In this document: positions 53,674 through 61,337 of the stretch, in pieces | Layout: each line of letters starts with the position of its first letter | Numbering within the stretch: the stretch's first letter is position 1 | Position numbers and translations under genes: made by a program | DNA from: Aromatoleum toluclasticum ATCC 700605 | GTDB lineage: Bacteria; Pseudomonadota; Gammaproteobacteria; Burkholderiales; Rhodocyclaceae | Length of the DNA stretch: 64,000 bases | Direction: 5' to 3' | Assembly: GCF_000378245.1 (NCBI RefSeq) | Contig: NZ_KB899512.1 | Location: 1-64,000, forward strand | Notes under the pieces: generated by a model | Databases searched by the model: none | The model's input: the letters and a program-made list of their open reading frames with translations, nothing else | Told to the model about the DNA's origin: nothing

Positions 53674-55656
53674 ATGAAATCGAACACCACCACCAACGCG
53701 CTGCGCCACCGTGCAACCCGCCTTGCGCGCCTGGCCGGAACCGGCCTCTTCACGGCGCTGCTCGCGTTTTCGTCCGCAACGACGGTTTCGGCCGCACCTG
53801 TACCGGCGGCTGACGGCAGCGAAGCCGCCCTCGGCACCACCCTGGCCTCCAAGGCGGCACGCGCGGAGCAGCTGACCCAGTCCCTCGCGGATCTGCACGC
53901 CCAGTACCGCGCCGCGCCCACCCACCAGCAGCCCGCACGGCTCGATGAGCTGGCCGCCGCGATTGCGGAACGCAAAGCCCTCCTCGCCGAACTCATCAAG
54001 AACGACCCCGCCTCCGCGCTGCGGCTCGCCCTTTCACCCAGCGTGCGCGCCGGCATGCCCGCTCAGGTACGCAACGCCCTCGAACAGCATGTGGACGTCG
54101 CCGGCGAACTCGAGGTGTTCTACGAAGAGTATCCGAACAAGAAGGCACGCCTGGTTCACTACCTGCGCACCCCTCAGGGCCAGCGCATTTCCCTGCACTT
54201 CAAGACCCAGCCTCCCAGCCTGCTCACCGGTACCCAGGTGCGCGCCAAGGGCGTCCAGCTGGACAGCTCGATGGCCCTCGAGTCGGGCGAAACCAGCCTG
54301 ACCCTGGCCGCCAAGGGCGGCGCCACCGGCGGCAGCAACGGTGGAACGCCGGCCCCGGGCCCCAGCGCCACGGGCGAACACAGGACCCTGGTTGTGCTGG
54401 TCAATTTCCAGGACAACCCGATCCAGCCCTACACCCCGGATTTCGCGAAGTCCGTCCTGACCACGACCAACGACTATTTCCTCGAGAACTCGCACCAGCA
54501 GATGTGGCTGAACGCCGACGTCGCGGGCTGGTTCACGATCGCCAACAGCTCCAGCGTGTGCGATACCAATGCGATCGGCACCCAGGCCCAGGCGGCAGCG
54601 TCGGCAGCGGGATACAACCTGTCCGCTTACACCCATCTCGTCTATGCCTTCCCGCAGATCGCCTGCGGCTGGTGGGGACTGTCGTCCGTGGGTGGCAGTC
54701 CGTCGAACACGTGGATTACCGGCGAACTCAAGATCGGCGTGACGGCGCACGAACTCGGACATGCCATTGGCCTGTTCCACTCGCATTCGAATGACTGCGG
54801 CGCCGACACCCTCGGGGCGACCTGCACGACGTATGAGTACGGCGACCAGTTCGACATGATGGGCTCCTCGAGCACCGGCCACTACAATGCCTTCCAGAAG
54901 GAGCGCCTGGGCTGGCTGAATACGTCCTCCACCGCGCCGATCACTACCGTCACGAGCGACGGCGTCTTCACCCTCGAACCGTACGCCGCCAGCGGGACGG
55001 GCCCGAAAGCCCTGAAGATTCCGAAAGGCATCGACCCGCTCACCGGACAGCAAGCCTGGTACTACGTCGAATTTCGCCAGGCAGTGGGCTTCGACAGCGT
55101 GCTCGCGGGCAACACGAACGTGCTCAACGGCGTGCTGATCCATACCGCCACCAGCTTCAATGGCAACAGCGCGAACCTCCTCGACATGACGCCCAACAGC
55201 GGTACCTCGCTGTATCTGGACTGGAAGGATCCCGCGCTGGTGGTCGGCGGAACTTTCACGGATCCGGCTTCGGGCGTGAGCATCACGTCGGATGTGGTGT
55301 CCGCAACGCAGGCTGTGGTCACAGTGCGGTTCGGTTCAGGCGGCTCCACCTCCTCCGCGCTGCTGAGCGCGACCGGTTCGACCAGCCAGACCACCTACAC
55401 CCGTGGCCAGACGGTCTATCTGACGGCGAACGTGAATGCCGGCGGCGTGCCGGTGGCCGGCGCCACGGTGTCCTTCACGGTGACCAAGGCCAACGGTTCG
55501 CAGGTCAAAGGCAGCGCGACGACCGGAAGCGACGGCAAGGCCCTGTACCAGTTCCAGCTCAAGAAGCCCGACCCCGTCGGCACCTATCAGACCGGAATGG
55601 TCGCGGCCTTCAACGGGCAGTCCGCAACCACCGCCGTCTCATTCAACGTGCAGTAA
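53674..55656 (+). CDS. Secreted M11 (gametolysin)-like zinc metalloprotease with C-terminal Ig-like domain
   Basis: 660 residues. Signal peptide (hydrophobic stretch about 20-40, SA-AP cleavage). A pro-region of about 200 residues contains a coiled coil. The catalytic domain has HELGHAIGLFH (His359, Glu360, His363, His369), then YEYGDQFDMMGSS with the Met-turn and GHYNAFQKERLGWL, which fits the M11 family. A Ser/Gly-rich linker leads to a C-terminal bacterial Ig-like domain (TRGQTVYLTANVNAGGVPVAGA) of about 95 residues. It is expected to be exported and to cut extracellular or surface proteins. Expression is under a c-di-GMP riboswitch. A bidirectional terminator follows. Confidence 0.87.
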   Translation: MKSNTTTNALRHRATRLARLAGTGLFTALLAFSSATTVSAAPVPAADGSEAALGTTLASKAARAEQLTQSLADLHAQYRAAPTHQQPARLDELAAAIAERKALLAELIKNDPASALRLALSPSVRAGMPAQVRNALEQHVDVAGELEVFYEEYPNKKARLVHYLRTPQGQRISLHFKTQPPSLLTGTQVRAKGVQLDSSMALESGETSLTLAAKGGATGGSNGGTPAPGPSATGEHRTLVVLVNFQDNPIQPYTPDFAKSVLTTTNDYFLENSHQQMWLNADVAGWFTIANSSSVCDTNAIGTQAQAAASAAGYNLSAYTHLVYAFPQIACGWWGLSSVGGSPSNTWITGELKIGVTAHELGHAIGLFHSHSNDCGADTLGATCTTYEYGDQFDMMGSSSTGHYNAFQKERLGWLNTSSTAPITTVTSDGVFTLEPYAASGTGPKALKIPKGIDPLTGQQAWYYVEFRQAVGFDSVLAGNTNVLNGVLIHTATSFNGNSANLLDMTPNSGTSLYLDWKDPALVVGGTFTDPASGVSITSDVVSATQAVVTVRFGSGGSTSSALLSATGSTSQTTYTRGQTVYLTANVNAGGVPVAGATVSFTVTKANGSQVKGSATTGSDGKALYQFQLKKPDPVGTYQTGMVAAFNGQSATTAVSFNVQ

Positions 55657-55697
55657 GCTTCGCGCGCCCGACCTCCCCGTGGGTCGCGCCAGGCAAA

Positions 55698-55733
55698 AAC
55701 TCCCGCTGGTTCCGGCAACCAGCGGGAGTTTCC
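55698..55733. terminator. Bidirectional terminator between the protease and DsbA-like genes
   Basis: A perfect 14-bp stem AACTCCCGCTGGTT (55698-55711) with AACCAGCGGGAGTT (55717-55730), loop of 5, flanked by A residues on one side and T residues on the other. It can serve both convergent genes. Confidence 0.9.
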
Positions 55734-55764
55734 ATTTAGCACTTCCCCGCCTGCGAGCGACGAC

Positions 55765-56547
55765 CTACTGCTTGCTCTCCGTGAGCAGCTTGTCGAGCTC
55801 CTGCTTGAGCAGCGCGTAGGCTTGCGCCCCCCGCATGATGCGCACGTTCTTCATGTTGCCGTCGACGCTCATCCCCAACAGCAGGGTCGGTGTTCCGGTC
55901 ACGCTCAACTTGCGGCCCTCGGCGATATCGCCGCGAATGCGTTCGACGTACTTGCCGCTCTCCAGGCATTGCTTGAACGATCCCGCATTCATGTCCAGGG
56001 CCGTGGCGTGGTCCACGAGCCGCTCGACTGCGAGCGCCTGCTGGTTGGCGAAGAGGCGGTCGTGCATTTCCCAGTACCGCCCCTGGTCCCCCGCGCAGTG
56101 CGCCGCCTCGGCGGCCTTCAGAGCCTGCGGGTGGATGGACTCAAGGGGGAAGTCACGAAATACGTAACGCACCTTGCCGGTGGCGATAAAGTCCTTGTCG
56201 ATCTGCGGCAGCGAATTGTCGGCATGGCGCTTGCAGAACGGGCACTGGTAATCGGAAAACTCCATCACGGTGAGCTGCGCGTCCCGCACCCCCTTGAGCG
56301 GTGCGTCGCCGATCGCGACGACGGCATCGATGGATTGCACGAGCGGCGGCGGCGGTGGCGGCATGCGCGCCTGGAGCTGCTTTTTGATTTCGTCGAGATC
56401 CTTGCGCAGGGCGTCCTGGCTCTGCCTGACGGCATCCACGTCGCGGCGCAACTTTTCCATCTCGCCTGCCTTCTGCGCCACGGCTGGCGCAGACAAACCC
56501 GCAAGCGACAAACCCGTTATCGCCGCGCATAGCGTCATTCGATTCAT
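55765..56547 (-). CDS. Exported DsbA/Com1-like thioredoxin with N-terminal coiled coil
   Basis: 260 residues. A signal peptide (cut near AVA-Q, residue 24) is followed by a helical coiled-coil segment (EKLRRDVDAVRQSQDALRKD...), a proline run PPPPPP at 63-68 and a DsbA-like thioredoxin domain: MEFSDYQCPFCKRH with CPFC at Cys102-Cys105 and the cis-proline in TGTPTLLLG. The coiled coil suggests it works as a dimer or trimer, as in DsbG or suppressor of copper sensitivity proteins. It is encoded between two genes for secreted proteins, one of them cysteine-rich; it may fold that protein (inference). The start is the ATG at 56547. Confidence 0.87.
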   Translation of the reverse strand: MNRMTLCAAITGLSLAGLSAPAVAQKAGEMEKLRRDVDAVRQSQDALRKDLDEIKKQLQARMPPPPPPLVQSIDAVVAIGDAPLKGVRDAQLTVMEFSDYQCPFCKRHADNSLPQIDKDFIATGKVRYVFRDFPLESIHPQALKAAEAAHCAGDQGRYWEMHDRLFANQQALAVERLVDHATALDMNAGSFKQCLESGKYVERIRGDIAEGRKLSVTGTPTLLLGMSVDGNMKNVRIMRGAQAYALLKQELDKLLTESKQ

Positions 56548-56600
56548 GGCATCACTTCCGTGTGTGTGATCAAGCGGCTTGAATTGCCGGTATGTGCGAA

Positions 56601-56711
56601 CCCCCTCGATCAGTTGCCCGATCAAGGGGGTCCGAACGCTTTTGCATTTATTCCAAGTCCCCCCCCACGGGGGGGCCCGCCGGGTCTCTTCCAGGCTTAA
56701 GGAAGAGACCC
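56601..56711. repeat. Three consecutive hairpins in the gap between the DsbA-like and DUF11-like genes
   Basis: 1) CCCCCTCGATC (56601-56611) with GATCAAGGGGG (56620-56630), one mismatch. 2) A run of C then G (56659-56676) able to form a 7-bp stem. 3) A perfect 11-bp stem GGGTCTCTTCC (56682-56692) with GGAAGAGACCC (56701-56711). None has an obvious U tract on the minus strand. They lie after the DUF11-like stop and before the DsbA-like start and may stop read-through or protect mRNA ends. Confidence 0.6.
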
Positions 56712-56747
56712 TTGGGCTACCCCCGAAAGGGCCGGTGCATGCAACTG

Positions 56748-58214
56748 TTACGGGAACGTCACGCTGATATTGACTTGCGCGCTGTCCTGCAGCGGCGGCG
56801 CGCCGTAATTCACGCCATCATCGTCGCTCGCAGCGCCGTCGAGAACGTTCGTATGCAAGCCGGTGGTAGTGATCCGGCCAACGAACGAGCACGTGTAGTT
56901 GCCACCCGCAGCGATGTTCTGCGGTACCGCACACGTCGTGCTTTGGACGTTGCCAGCCACCGCGGTGATGTCGCCGAACTTGTCGTCAATGAGCGAATTC
57001 AGCGTCAGCGTATCGACGGTGGAGTTGTTGCTCACCGAGACGCTGTACTGCACGTCCACTGCAACGGCCTGCGTTGCGGTCGCGGTCTTGGCGAGTGACG
57101 GCGGGGTCGACACGTCGATGTAGGTTACTACGGCGGGGTCGTCGTCACACAGGTTCGAATGACCGAAATCGTCGGTTCCGCAAGCAGTCACGGTGTCCGT
57201 GATCGTGTCACCCGTGTCGCCCGCTCCCACTGTCACCGTGAATTGACACGTATACGGGTTCAGCCCACCCGGATCGTTGCTCTCGGCCGGGATCGTCGCC
57301 AGCGTGCAAGTAGTGGCCGTGATGCCATTGTGGCCGGTCGTCGTGATGTCGCCGTACAGGTTATCCACCAGACTATCCAGGTCCACGTCCGACACTTGCG
57401 CATTGTTGGTCACCGCGACGCTGTATGTCACGGAACCGCCGGTCTCGAGCACCGTCGGCGTCACCGCCTCCTTCACGACGGTAATGCTCGCCGTCTCGAG
57501 GAACACGTCGATGTCGAGAGTGCCGCAATTACACTTGGACGGCGATCCGGGGTAGGCGTCGAAGGTGCCTGCCGTCGTGAACGTGCCGGAGTCGCACGCC
57601 TCGTTCGCACCCGGCTGACGCCAAGTCGTACACCAAGGCAGATTCACCTTGTTGTCGCCATTGGTGTCACTACACGTCGTGGTGATGGTCTGATGAATCA
57701 CCTGCGGATTGTGCGCGTCGTCGATGTCGCCGCAGATGTCCGGGGGCGAATCCTTGTTGATGAAGGTCGACGAATTCGCAGCGGTTACCACATTCGGCGC
57801 GCACAGCCCCGTCAATGCCCCGTCATTGCCGCCGCCGTCCGTCGCGATGTAGAGACCGAGGTCGTAACGGGCCTGCGCCGTCAGAGGCATCGTGAAGTCG
57901 GCGGTGAAGGTGAAGGGTTGGCCGGAGACACACGTGAGCTGCCCTTGCAGGTTCGGGTCCTGGCAGCCGTCGTTGTTCAGGTCCCGTGGTCCTCCGGGCG
58001 GGGAAACAACGATACAGAGGTTGGTGGCCGAGGACAGCGTGACGTCATTGGCGGTACAAGTAAGGCTCTGGGTATTGCCGTGCGCCTGCCACACATCCTG
58101 GATACAACTCTGCGCCGACGCAGGCGGGGCCCCCAGCAGCAGCCCTCCCACTACAAGCGTCGCCGCGCCTATATAGCGCGCACACGAGCGCAGCCATCTC
58201 GTAAACGTTTTCAT
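56748..58214 (-). CDS. Secreted cysteine-containing protein with two DUF11-like repeats
   Basis: 488 residues. Signal peptide cut near PASA (residue 34). The N-terminal half (about 35-240) is rich in Cys, Asn and Asp (NLNNDGCQDPN-like segment, DICGDIDDAHNPQ, CSDTNGDNKVNLPWC) and may be disulfide-bonded and calcium-binding; I recognise no family. The C-terminal half contains two related modules of about 115 residues starting near ITVVKEAVTPTVLETGGSVTY and SLAKTATATQAVAVDVQYSVS, of the DUF11/conserved repeat type found in surface proteins. No sorting signal at the C-terminus. A long structured leader and three GGCCTAGGC(C) boxes precede it. The exported DsbA-like protein follows about 200 bases downstream. 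Confidence 0.75.
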   Translation of the reverse strand: MKTFTRWLRSCARYIGAATLVVGGLLLGAPPASAQSCIQDVWQAHGNTQSLTCTANDVTLSSATNLCIVVSPPGGPRDLNNDGCQDPNLQGQLTCVSGQPFTFTADFTMPLTAQARYDLGLYIATDGGGNDGALTGLCAPNVVTAANSSTFINKDSPPDICGDIDDAHNPQVIHQTITTTCSDTNGDNKVNLPWCTTWRQPGANEACDSGTFTTAGTFDAYPGSPSKCNCGTLDIDVFLETASITVVKEAVTPTVLETGGSVTYSVAVTNNAQVSDVDLDSLVDNLYGDITTTGHNGITATTCTLATIPAESNDPGGLNPYTCQFTVTVGAGDTGDTITDTVTACGTDDFGHSNLCDDDPAVVTYIDVSTPPSLAKTATATQAVAVDVQYSVSVSNNSTVDTLTLNSLIDDKFGDITAVAGNVQSTTCAVPQNIAAGGNYTCSFVGRITTTGLHTNVLDGAASDDDGVNYGAPPLQDSAQVNISVTFP

Positions 58215-58378
58215 GAAGTCCTCCTATCCGATTCGGGCAAGCTTCGCCCGGTCAGGGGCCAGCGCGGCCCTGGCAGGGGAAATGCCGTCCTTCTCAGGAC
58301 GCCCCCATCTGTCATCGGTGCAAAGTCATCCCTCCTTGCGGACCGATGTTCAGTGCTTTAGGAATAGCAGAGGAATGC
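58215..58378 (-). promoter_or_regulatory. Highly structured leader of the DUF11-like gene, class not recognised
   Basis: Four hairpins in a row on the minus-strand mRNA. From far to near: CATCGGT/ACCGATG (58313-58319 with 58342-58348) extended inside by GCAA/TTGC; CGTCC/GGACG (58286-58290 with 58297-58301); GGGCC/GGCCC (58256-58260 with 58266-58270); CGGGC/GCCCG (58234-58238 with 58246-58250). A good ribosome site (AGGAGG) lies just before the start codon. I see no GEMM core or other known riboswitch motif. The wider gene-free gap is 58215-58550. Confidence 0.6.
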
Positions 58379-58398
58379 GGCCGGAATTGCGCTGCGGT

Positions 58399-58436
58399 GG
58401 CCTAGGCTCTGCGGCCTAGGCCCGACGGCCTAGGCC
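58399..58436. repeat. Three 14-base-spaced palindromes GGCCTAGGC(C)
   Basis: GGCCTAGGC at 58399, GGCCTAGGCC at 58413 and GGCCTAGGCC at 58427: starts exactly 14 bases apart, with unlike 4-5-base spacers. Each is a near-perfect palindrome. They lie upstream of the structured leader and downstream of the NarL-type gene, where a promoter of the DUF11-like gene is expected. Confidence 0.8.
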
Positions 58437-58550
58437 ATTGCAAAATGACAAATGATTTGTCTGCCGAGCACCACAAAGCTTGCGCGGCGGCATCCGCAAG
58501 GCGCTGAGGTGACGCGGAAGCTGGCGCAGCGGCGGCGCGGATGCACCGTG

Positions 58551-59222
58551 TCAATTGACCATCGGCGCGCCGGAAGGGATGCGCGGCTGGGTCAGCTGGG
58601 CGCGGCGGGTAATGCCGAGCTTGGCGAAGATATGGCTCAGATGCGCCTTGACGGTCTTGTCGCTCATGCCAAGCGCCCTGGCGATCTCCTTGTTCGTGCA
58701 GCCGCGCGAAATCAGCTGGACGATTTCCTCTTCCCGGGGGCTGAGCTTCTCCACAATGGCGATAGGCTCTCGAGCGTGGCCCGGCAGGTTGATCGCGTCG
58801 ATGAGGCTGGTCAGCGCATGGGCAAGTTTCTCGCGCCCGAGCCAGATCTCCCCGCGCCGGATCGCACGCATGGCATCTGCGTATTCACGACTGTCACAGC
58901 TCTTTGCCACGAAGCCGCTGACGCCCTGTAGCAGAGCATTCTCGACGCGCTTGTCGGTCAGCGCGCTGGCTGCCATCAGGATCGCTGTTCCGGGGTGCGA
59001 ACGACGGAGCGACGCGAGCACCCTTCCCGGTTCCGCTCCCGGCGGATCCGCATCGAACACCAGGATGTCCGGCTGCAGGGCATCAAGCAACGCAGGCAGC
59101 TGATTGTAGCCGGCCACTCGGGCCGCCAACTGGACGCCCGCCAATTCTGCAGCCGCACCGACCTTGTCGCAGAAGCCGCTGTCCGGACTTACGACAAGGA
59201 CGGACGGAGCCATATATTCCAT
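58551..59222 (-). CDS. NarL/FixJ-type (LuxR helix-turn-helix) response regulator
   Basis: 223 residues. An N-terminal receiver-like domain (VLVVSPDSGFCDKVGAA, ILVFDADPPG as the site of the phospho-Asp, ILMAASALT, GVSGFVAKS) and a C-terminal LuxR domain (LSPREEEIVQLISRGCTNKEIARALGMSDKTVKAHLSHIFAKLG). The first acidic residues of the receiver pocket are replaced (VSPDS instead of a DD pair), so normal phosphorylation is uncertain. No kinase gene is near. It lies directly upstream of the DUF11-like gene, and the repeated palindromes in between are candidate targets. Start at 59222; an ATG at 59213 is also possible. Confidence 0.85.
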   Translation of the reverse strand: MEYMAPSVLVVSPDSGFCDKVGAAAELAGVQLAARVAGYNQLPALLDALQPDILVFDADPPGAEPGRVLASLRRSHPGTAILMAASALTDKRVENALLQGVSGFVAKSCDSREYADAMRAIRRGEIWLGREKLAHALTSLIDAINLPGHAREPIAIVEKLSPREEEIVQLISRGCTNKEIARALGMSDKTVKAHLSHIFAKLGITRRAQLTQPRIPSGAPMVN

Positions 59223-59495
59223 TGCGCTCGCCCCCCTGCCTGACCTTGTCTGTCGACGCTCGCATGGGGTATTTGCCCCATTAGATTTAAGTGATTTATA
59301 GACCGATTGTTACCAAGTGTCACGCACTGGACTACCCGCTGCGGGGCGGTCTGGGTAACAGAAAATTCGCCTGCACACGACGCCCCCCGACACCCGAAAC
59401 GCATGATCGGAGCGTATATTGGCGAACGCAACTTGCAGACTGCATTCCCTAACCTTCGGACGGCGTCGCCGCCCGGTCAACCTGGAGATACGCGC

Positions 59496-59786
59496 ATGTC
59501 CCGCCTGATCGCTACCCTCGTCGCCCCCGTCCTCGCAAGCCTGTTCCTCGCCGGCCCGGTATTCGCCCAATCGCCCGACGCCGCCTGCGAGGCCAAGGCC
59601 ATCGACAAGAACGGCAAGCCGCTCGTCGGCGCCGCCAAGTCGTCCTTCATGAAGAAGTGCCACGGCGACGCCGTGAATATGGAGTGCTCGGCGAAGGCCC
59701 TCGACAAGAACGGCAAGCCGCTCGCCGGCGCGGCGAAGAATTCCTTCATGAAGAAGTGCCAGGCCGACATGAAGGCAGCCAAGTAA
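59496..59786 (+). CDS. PsiF-repeat small exported protein
   Basis: 96 residues. Signal peptide ending VFA-Q (about residue 24), then two near-identical PsiF repeats of about 33 residues, each with Cys-x-AKA-x-DKNGKPL-x-GAAK-x-SFMKKC. The paired Cys in each repeat may form disulfides. PsiF is known as a phosphate-starvation-induced gene in E. coli, but function is unknown. A pho box is not convincing here. The start at 59496 has a GGAG-like site upstream. A strong terminator follows. Confidence 0.86.
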   Translation: MSRLIATLVAPVLASLFLAGPVFAQSPDAACEAKAIDKNGKPLVGAAKSSFMKKCHGDAVNMECSAKALDKNGKPLAGAAKNSFMKKCQADMKAAK

Positions 59787-59815
59787 CGCGACACGCGCTC
59801 CCGACCCCAACGACA

Positions 59816-59837
59816 GCCGGCCGCAAGGCCGGCTTTT
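59816..59837 (+). terminator. Rho-independent terminator of psiF-like gene
   Basis: GCCGGCC (59816-59822), loop GCAA, GGCCGGC (59827-59833), then TTTT. It lies 29 bases after the stop codon. Confidence 0.88.
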
Positions 59838-59943
59838 CATTTGCGCCGTGCCCGCGACGACAGCGGCACAAATCCCCTAATGCCGACATGCTTGTTTCGC
59901 CTTTCCCAGCGACTATGCTGGAAAGTCGAAGGAGGGCGAGCGC

Positions 59944-61059
59944 ATGGACCAGATCGTATTGCTGATCGGAACGCGCAAGGGTGCGTTCCTCCTGCACACC
60001 GACGCGGCGCGGCGCGAATGGCGCCTCACCGGGCCGCATTTCCTCGGCTCCGCAGTGCATCACATGGTGCTCGACCCGCGCGACCGCCGGACACTGCTGC
60101 TGGGCACGCGTCCGGGCCATCTGGGTCCGACGGTGTTCCGCTCGACCGACCTCGGCGAACACTGGCAGGAGGCGACCAAGCCGCCCGCCTTCGCGCCGTC
60201 CGCGGACACCAGGGCGCCCAGCGTGGACATCGTCTTCTGGCTCGCCCCCGGCCACGCCGCTGAGCCGGACGTGTGGTACGCCGGCACCGTGCCGCCGGGG
60301 CTCTTCCGCTCGGAGGACGGCGGCGACACCTGGCAGGAAGTGGCGGGGTTCAACCACGAGCTGCTGCCCAACCTGCGCGAGGTCATCGGCCCCATTCCGG
60401 GCGGGCCGCCGCTCCACTCGATCTGCATCGACCCGCGCGACGCCCGGCACATGTACGTGTCGCTGTCCTCGGGCGGCACTTTCGAGAGCACCGACGCCGG
60501 CGCGAACTGGCGCGCGCTCAATCGTGGCATCGCCGCCGATTTCCTGCCCGACCCGGACGCCGACGTGGGCCACGATCCGCACCGCGTCGCGCTGCATCCG
60601 CTCGCGCCGGACCGCCTGTACCAGCAGAACCACTGCGGCATCTACCGCCTGGACCGCCCCGGCGACCGCTGGCAGCGCATCGGCCGCGCGATGCCTGCCG
60701 AGATCGGCGACATCGGCTTCCCGATCGTGCTGCATCCGCGCGACCCCGACACCCTGTGGGTGTTCCCGATGGACGGCACCGAGAACTGGCCGCGCACCTC
60801 ACCCGACGGCAAGCCCGCCGCGTACCGCAGCCGCGACGGCGGCGAGAGCTGGGAGCGCCAGGACAACGGCCTGCCGCGCGGCCACGCGTGGTGGACGGTG
60901 AAGCGCCAGGCCTTCTGCGCCGACGCCGGCAAGCCGCTCGGGCTGTATTTCGGCACCACCTGCGGCGAGCTGTGGGGCAGCCACGACGAGGGCGACACCT
61001 GGCTGTGCCTCGCCGAGCACCTGCCGGAAATCTTCTCCGTCGAAGCCGCGACACTCTGA
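59944..61059 (+). CDS. BNR/VPS10-repeat beta-propeller protein
   Basis: 371 residues, no signal peptide. Asp-box motifs repeat through the protein: FRSTDLGEHWQE, FRSEDGGDTWQE, FESTDAGANWRAL, YRSRDGGESWERQ and GSHDEGDTWLCL, at intervals of roughly 50-70 residues, so a beta-propeller is expected. Such proteins are often annotated as sialidase-like, but the catalytic residues of a sialidase are not evident. The start has GGAGGGCGAG upstream. The MoaD-like gene begins 2 bases after the stop, which suggests that the two act together. Confidence 0.8.
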   Translation: MDQIVLLIGTRKGAFLLHTDAARREWRLTGPHFLGSAVHHMVLDPRDRRTLLLGTRPGHLGPTVFRSTDLGEHWQEATKPPAFAPSADTRAPSVDIVFWLAPGHAAEPDVWYAGTVPPGLFRSEDGGDTWQEVAGFNHELLPNLREVIGPIPGGPPLHSICIDPRDARHMYVSLSSGGTFESTDAGANWRALNRGIAADFLPDPDADVGHDPHRVALHPLAPDRLYQQNHCGIYRLDRPGDRWQRIGRAMPAEIGDIGFPIVLHPRDPDTLWVFPMDGTENWPRTSPDGKPAAYRSRDGGESWERQDNGLPRGHAWWTVKRQAFCADAGKPLGLYFGTTCGELWGSHDEGDTWLCLAEHLPEIFSVEAATL

Positions 61060-61061
61060 CC

Positions 61062-61328
61062 ATGAGCGTGCGCGCCGTCGTCCCCGGCCAGCTCTTCAGC
61101 TACACCGACGGCCAGTCCCGCCTCGTCGCGGAAGGCACGACCCTCGGCGCGGTGCTCGACGACCTCGACCGCCGCCACCCCGGCGTGCGCTTCCGCGTCA
61201 TCGACGAGCACGGCGCGATCCGCCCGCACGTGCGCTTCTTCATCAACCGCCAGCCCGCCGTCGCACTCTCGCACCCGCTCGCCGACGGCGACGAACTCCT
61301 CGTCGTCGGCGCGCTCAGCGGAGGCTAG
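61062..61328 (+). CDS. MoaD/ThiS-like ubiquitin-fold protein
   Basis: 88 residues, beta-grasp fold pattern: LVAEGTTLGAVLDDLDRRHPGVRFRVIDE, RFFINRQPA, LADGDELLVVGALSGG. It ends in Gly-Gly, as required for adenylation and sulfur transfer in MoaD/ThiS proteins. No moaE, moeB or thiF gene is beside it, so the pathway is open. It is cotranscribed with the BNR-repeat protein. Confidence 0.83.
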   Translation: MSVRAVVPGQLFSYTDGQSRLVAEGTTLGAVLDDLDRRHPGVRFRVIDEHGAIRPHVRFFINRQPAVALSHPLADGDELLVVGALSGG

Positions 61329-61337
61329 CGGGCGCTC

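Noticed and set aside
58215-58378. Second c-di-GMP riboswitch before the DUF11-like gene
   Set aside because: GCAAAGTC occurs at 58320-58327, but on the plus strand, which points away from the gene, and the other core blocks are missing.
59308-59323. Pho-box-like TGTTAC...TGTCAC before the psiF-like gene
   Set aside because: The two halves are 10 bases apart rather than 11, match poorly and lie about 170 bases upstream.
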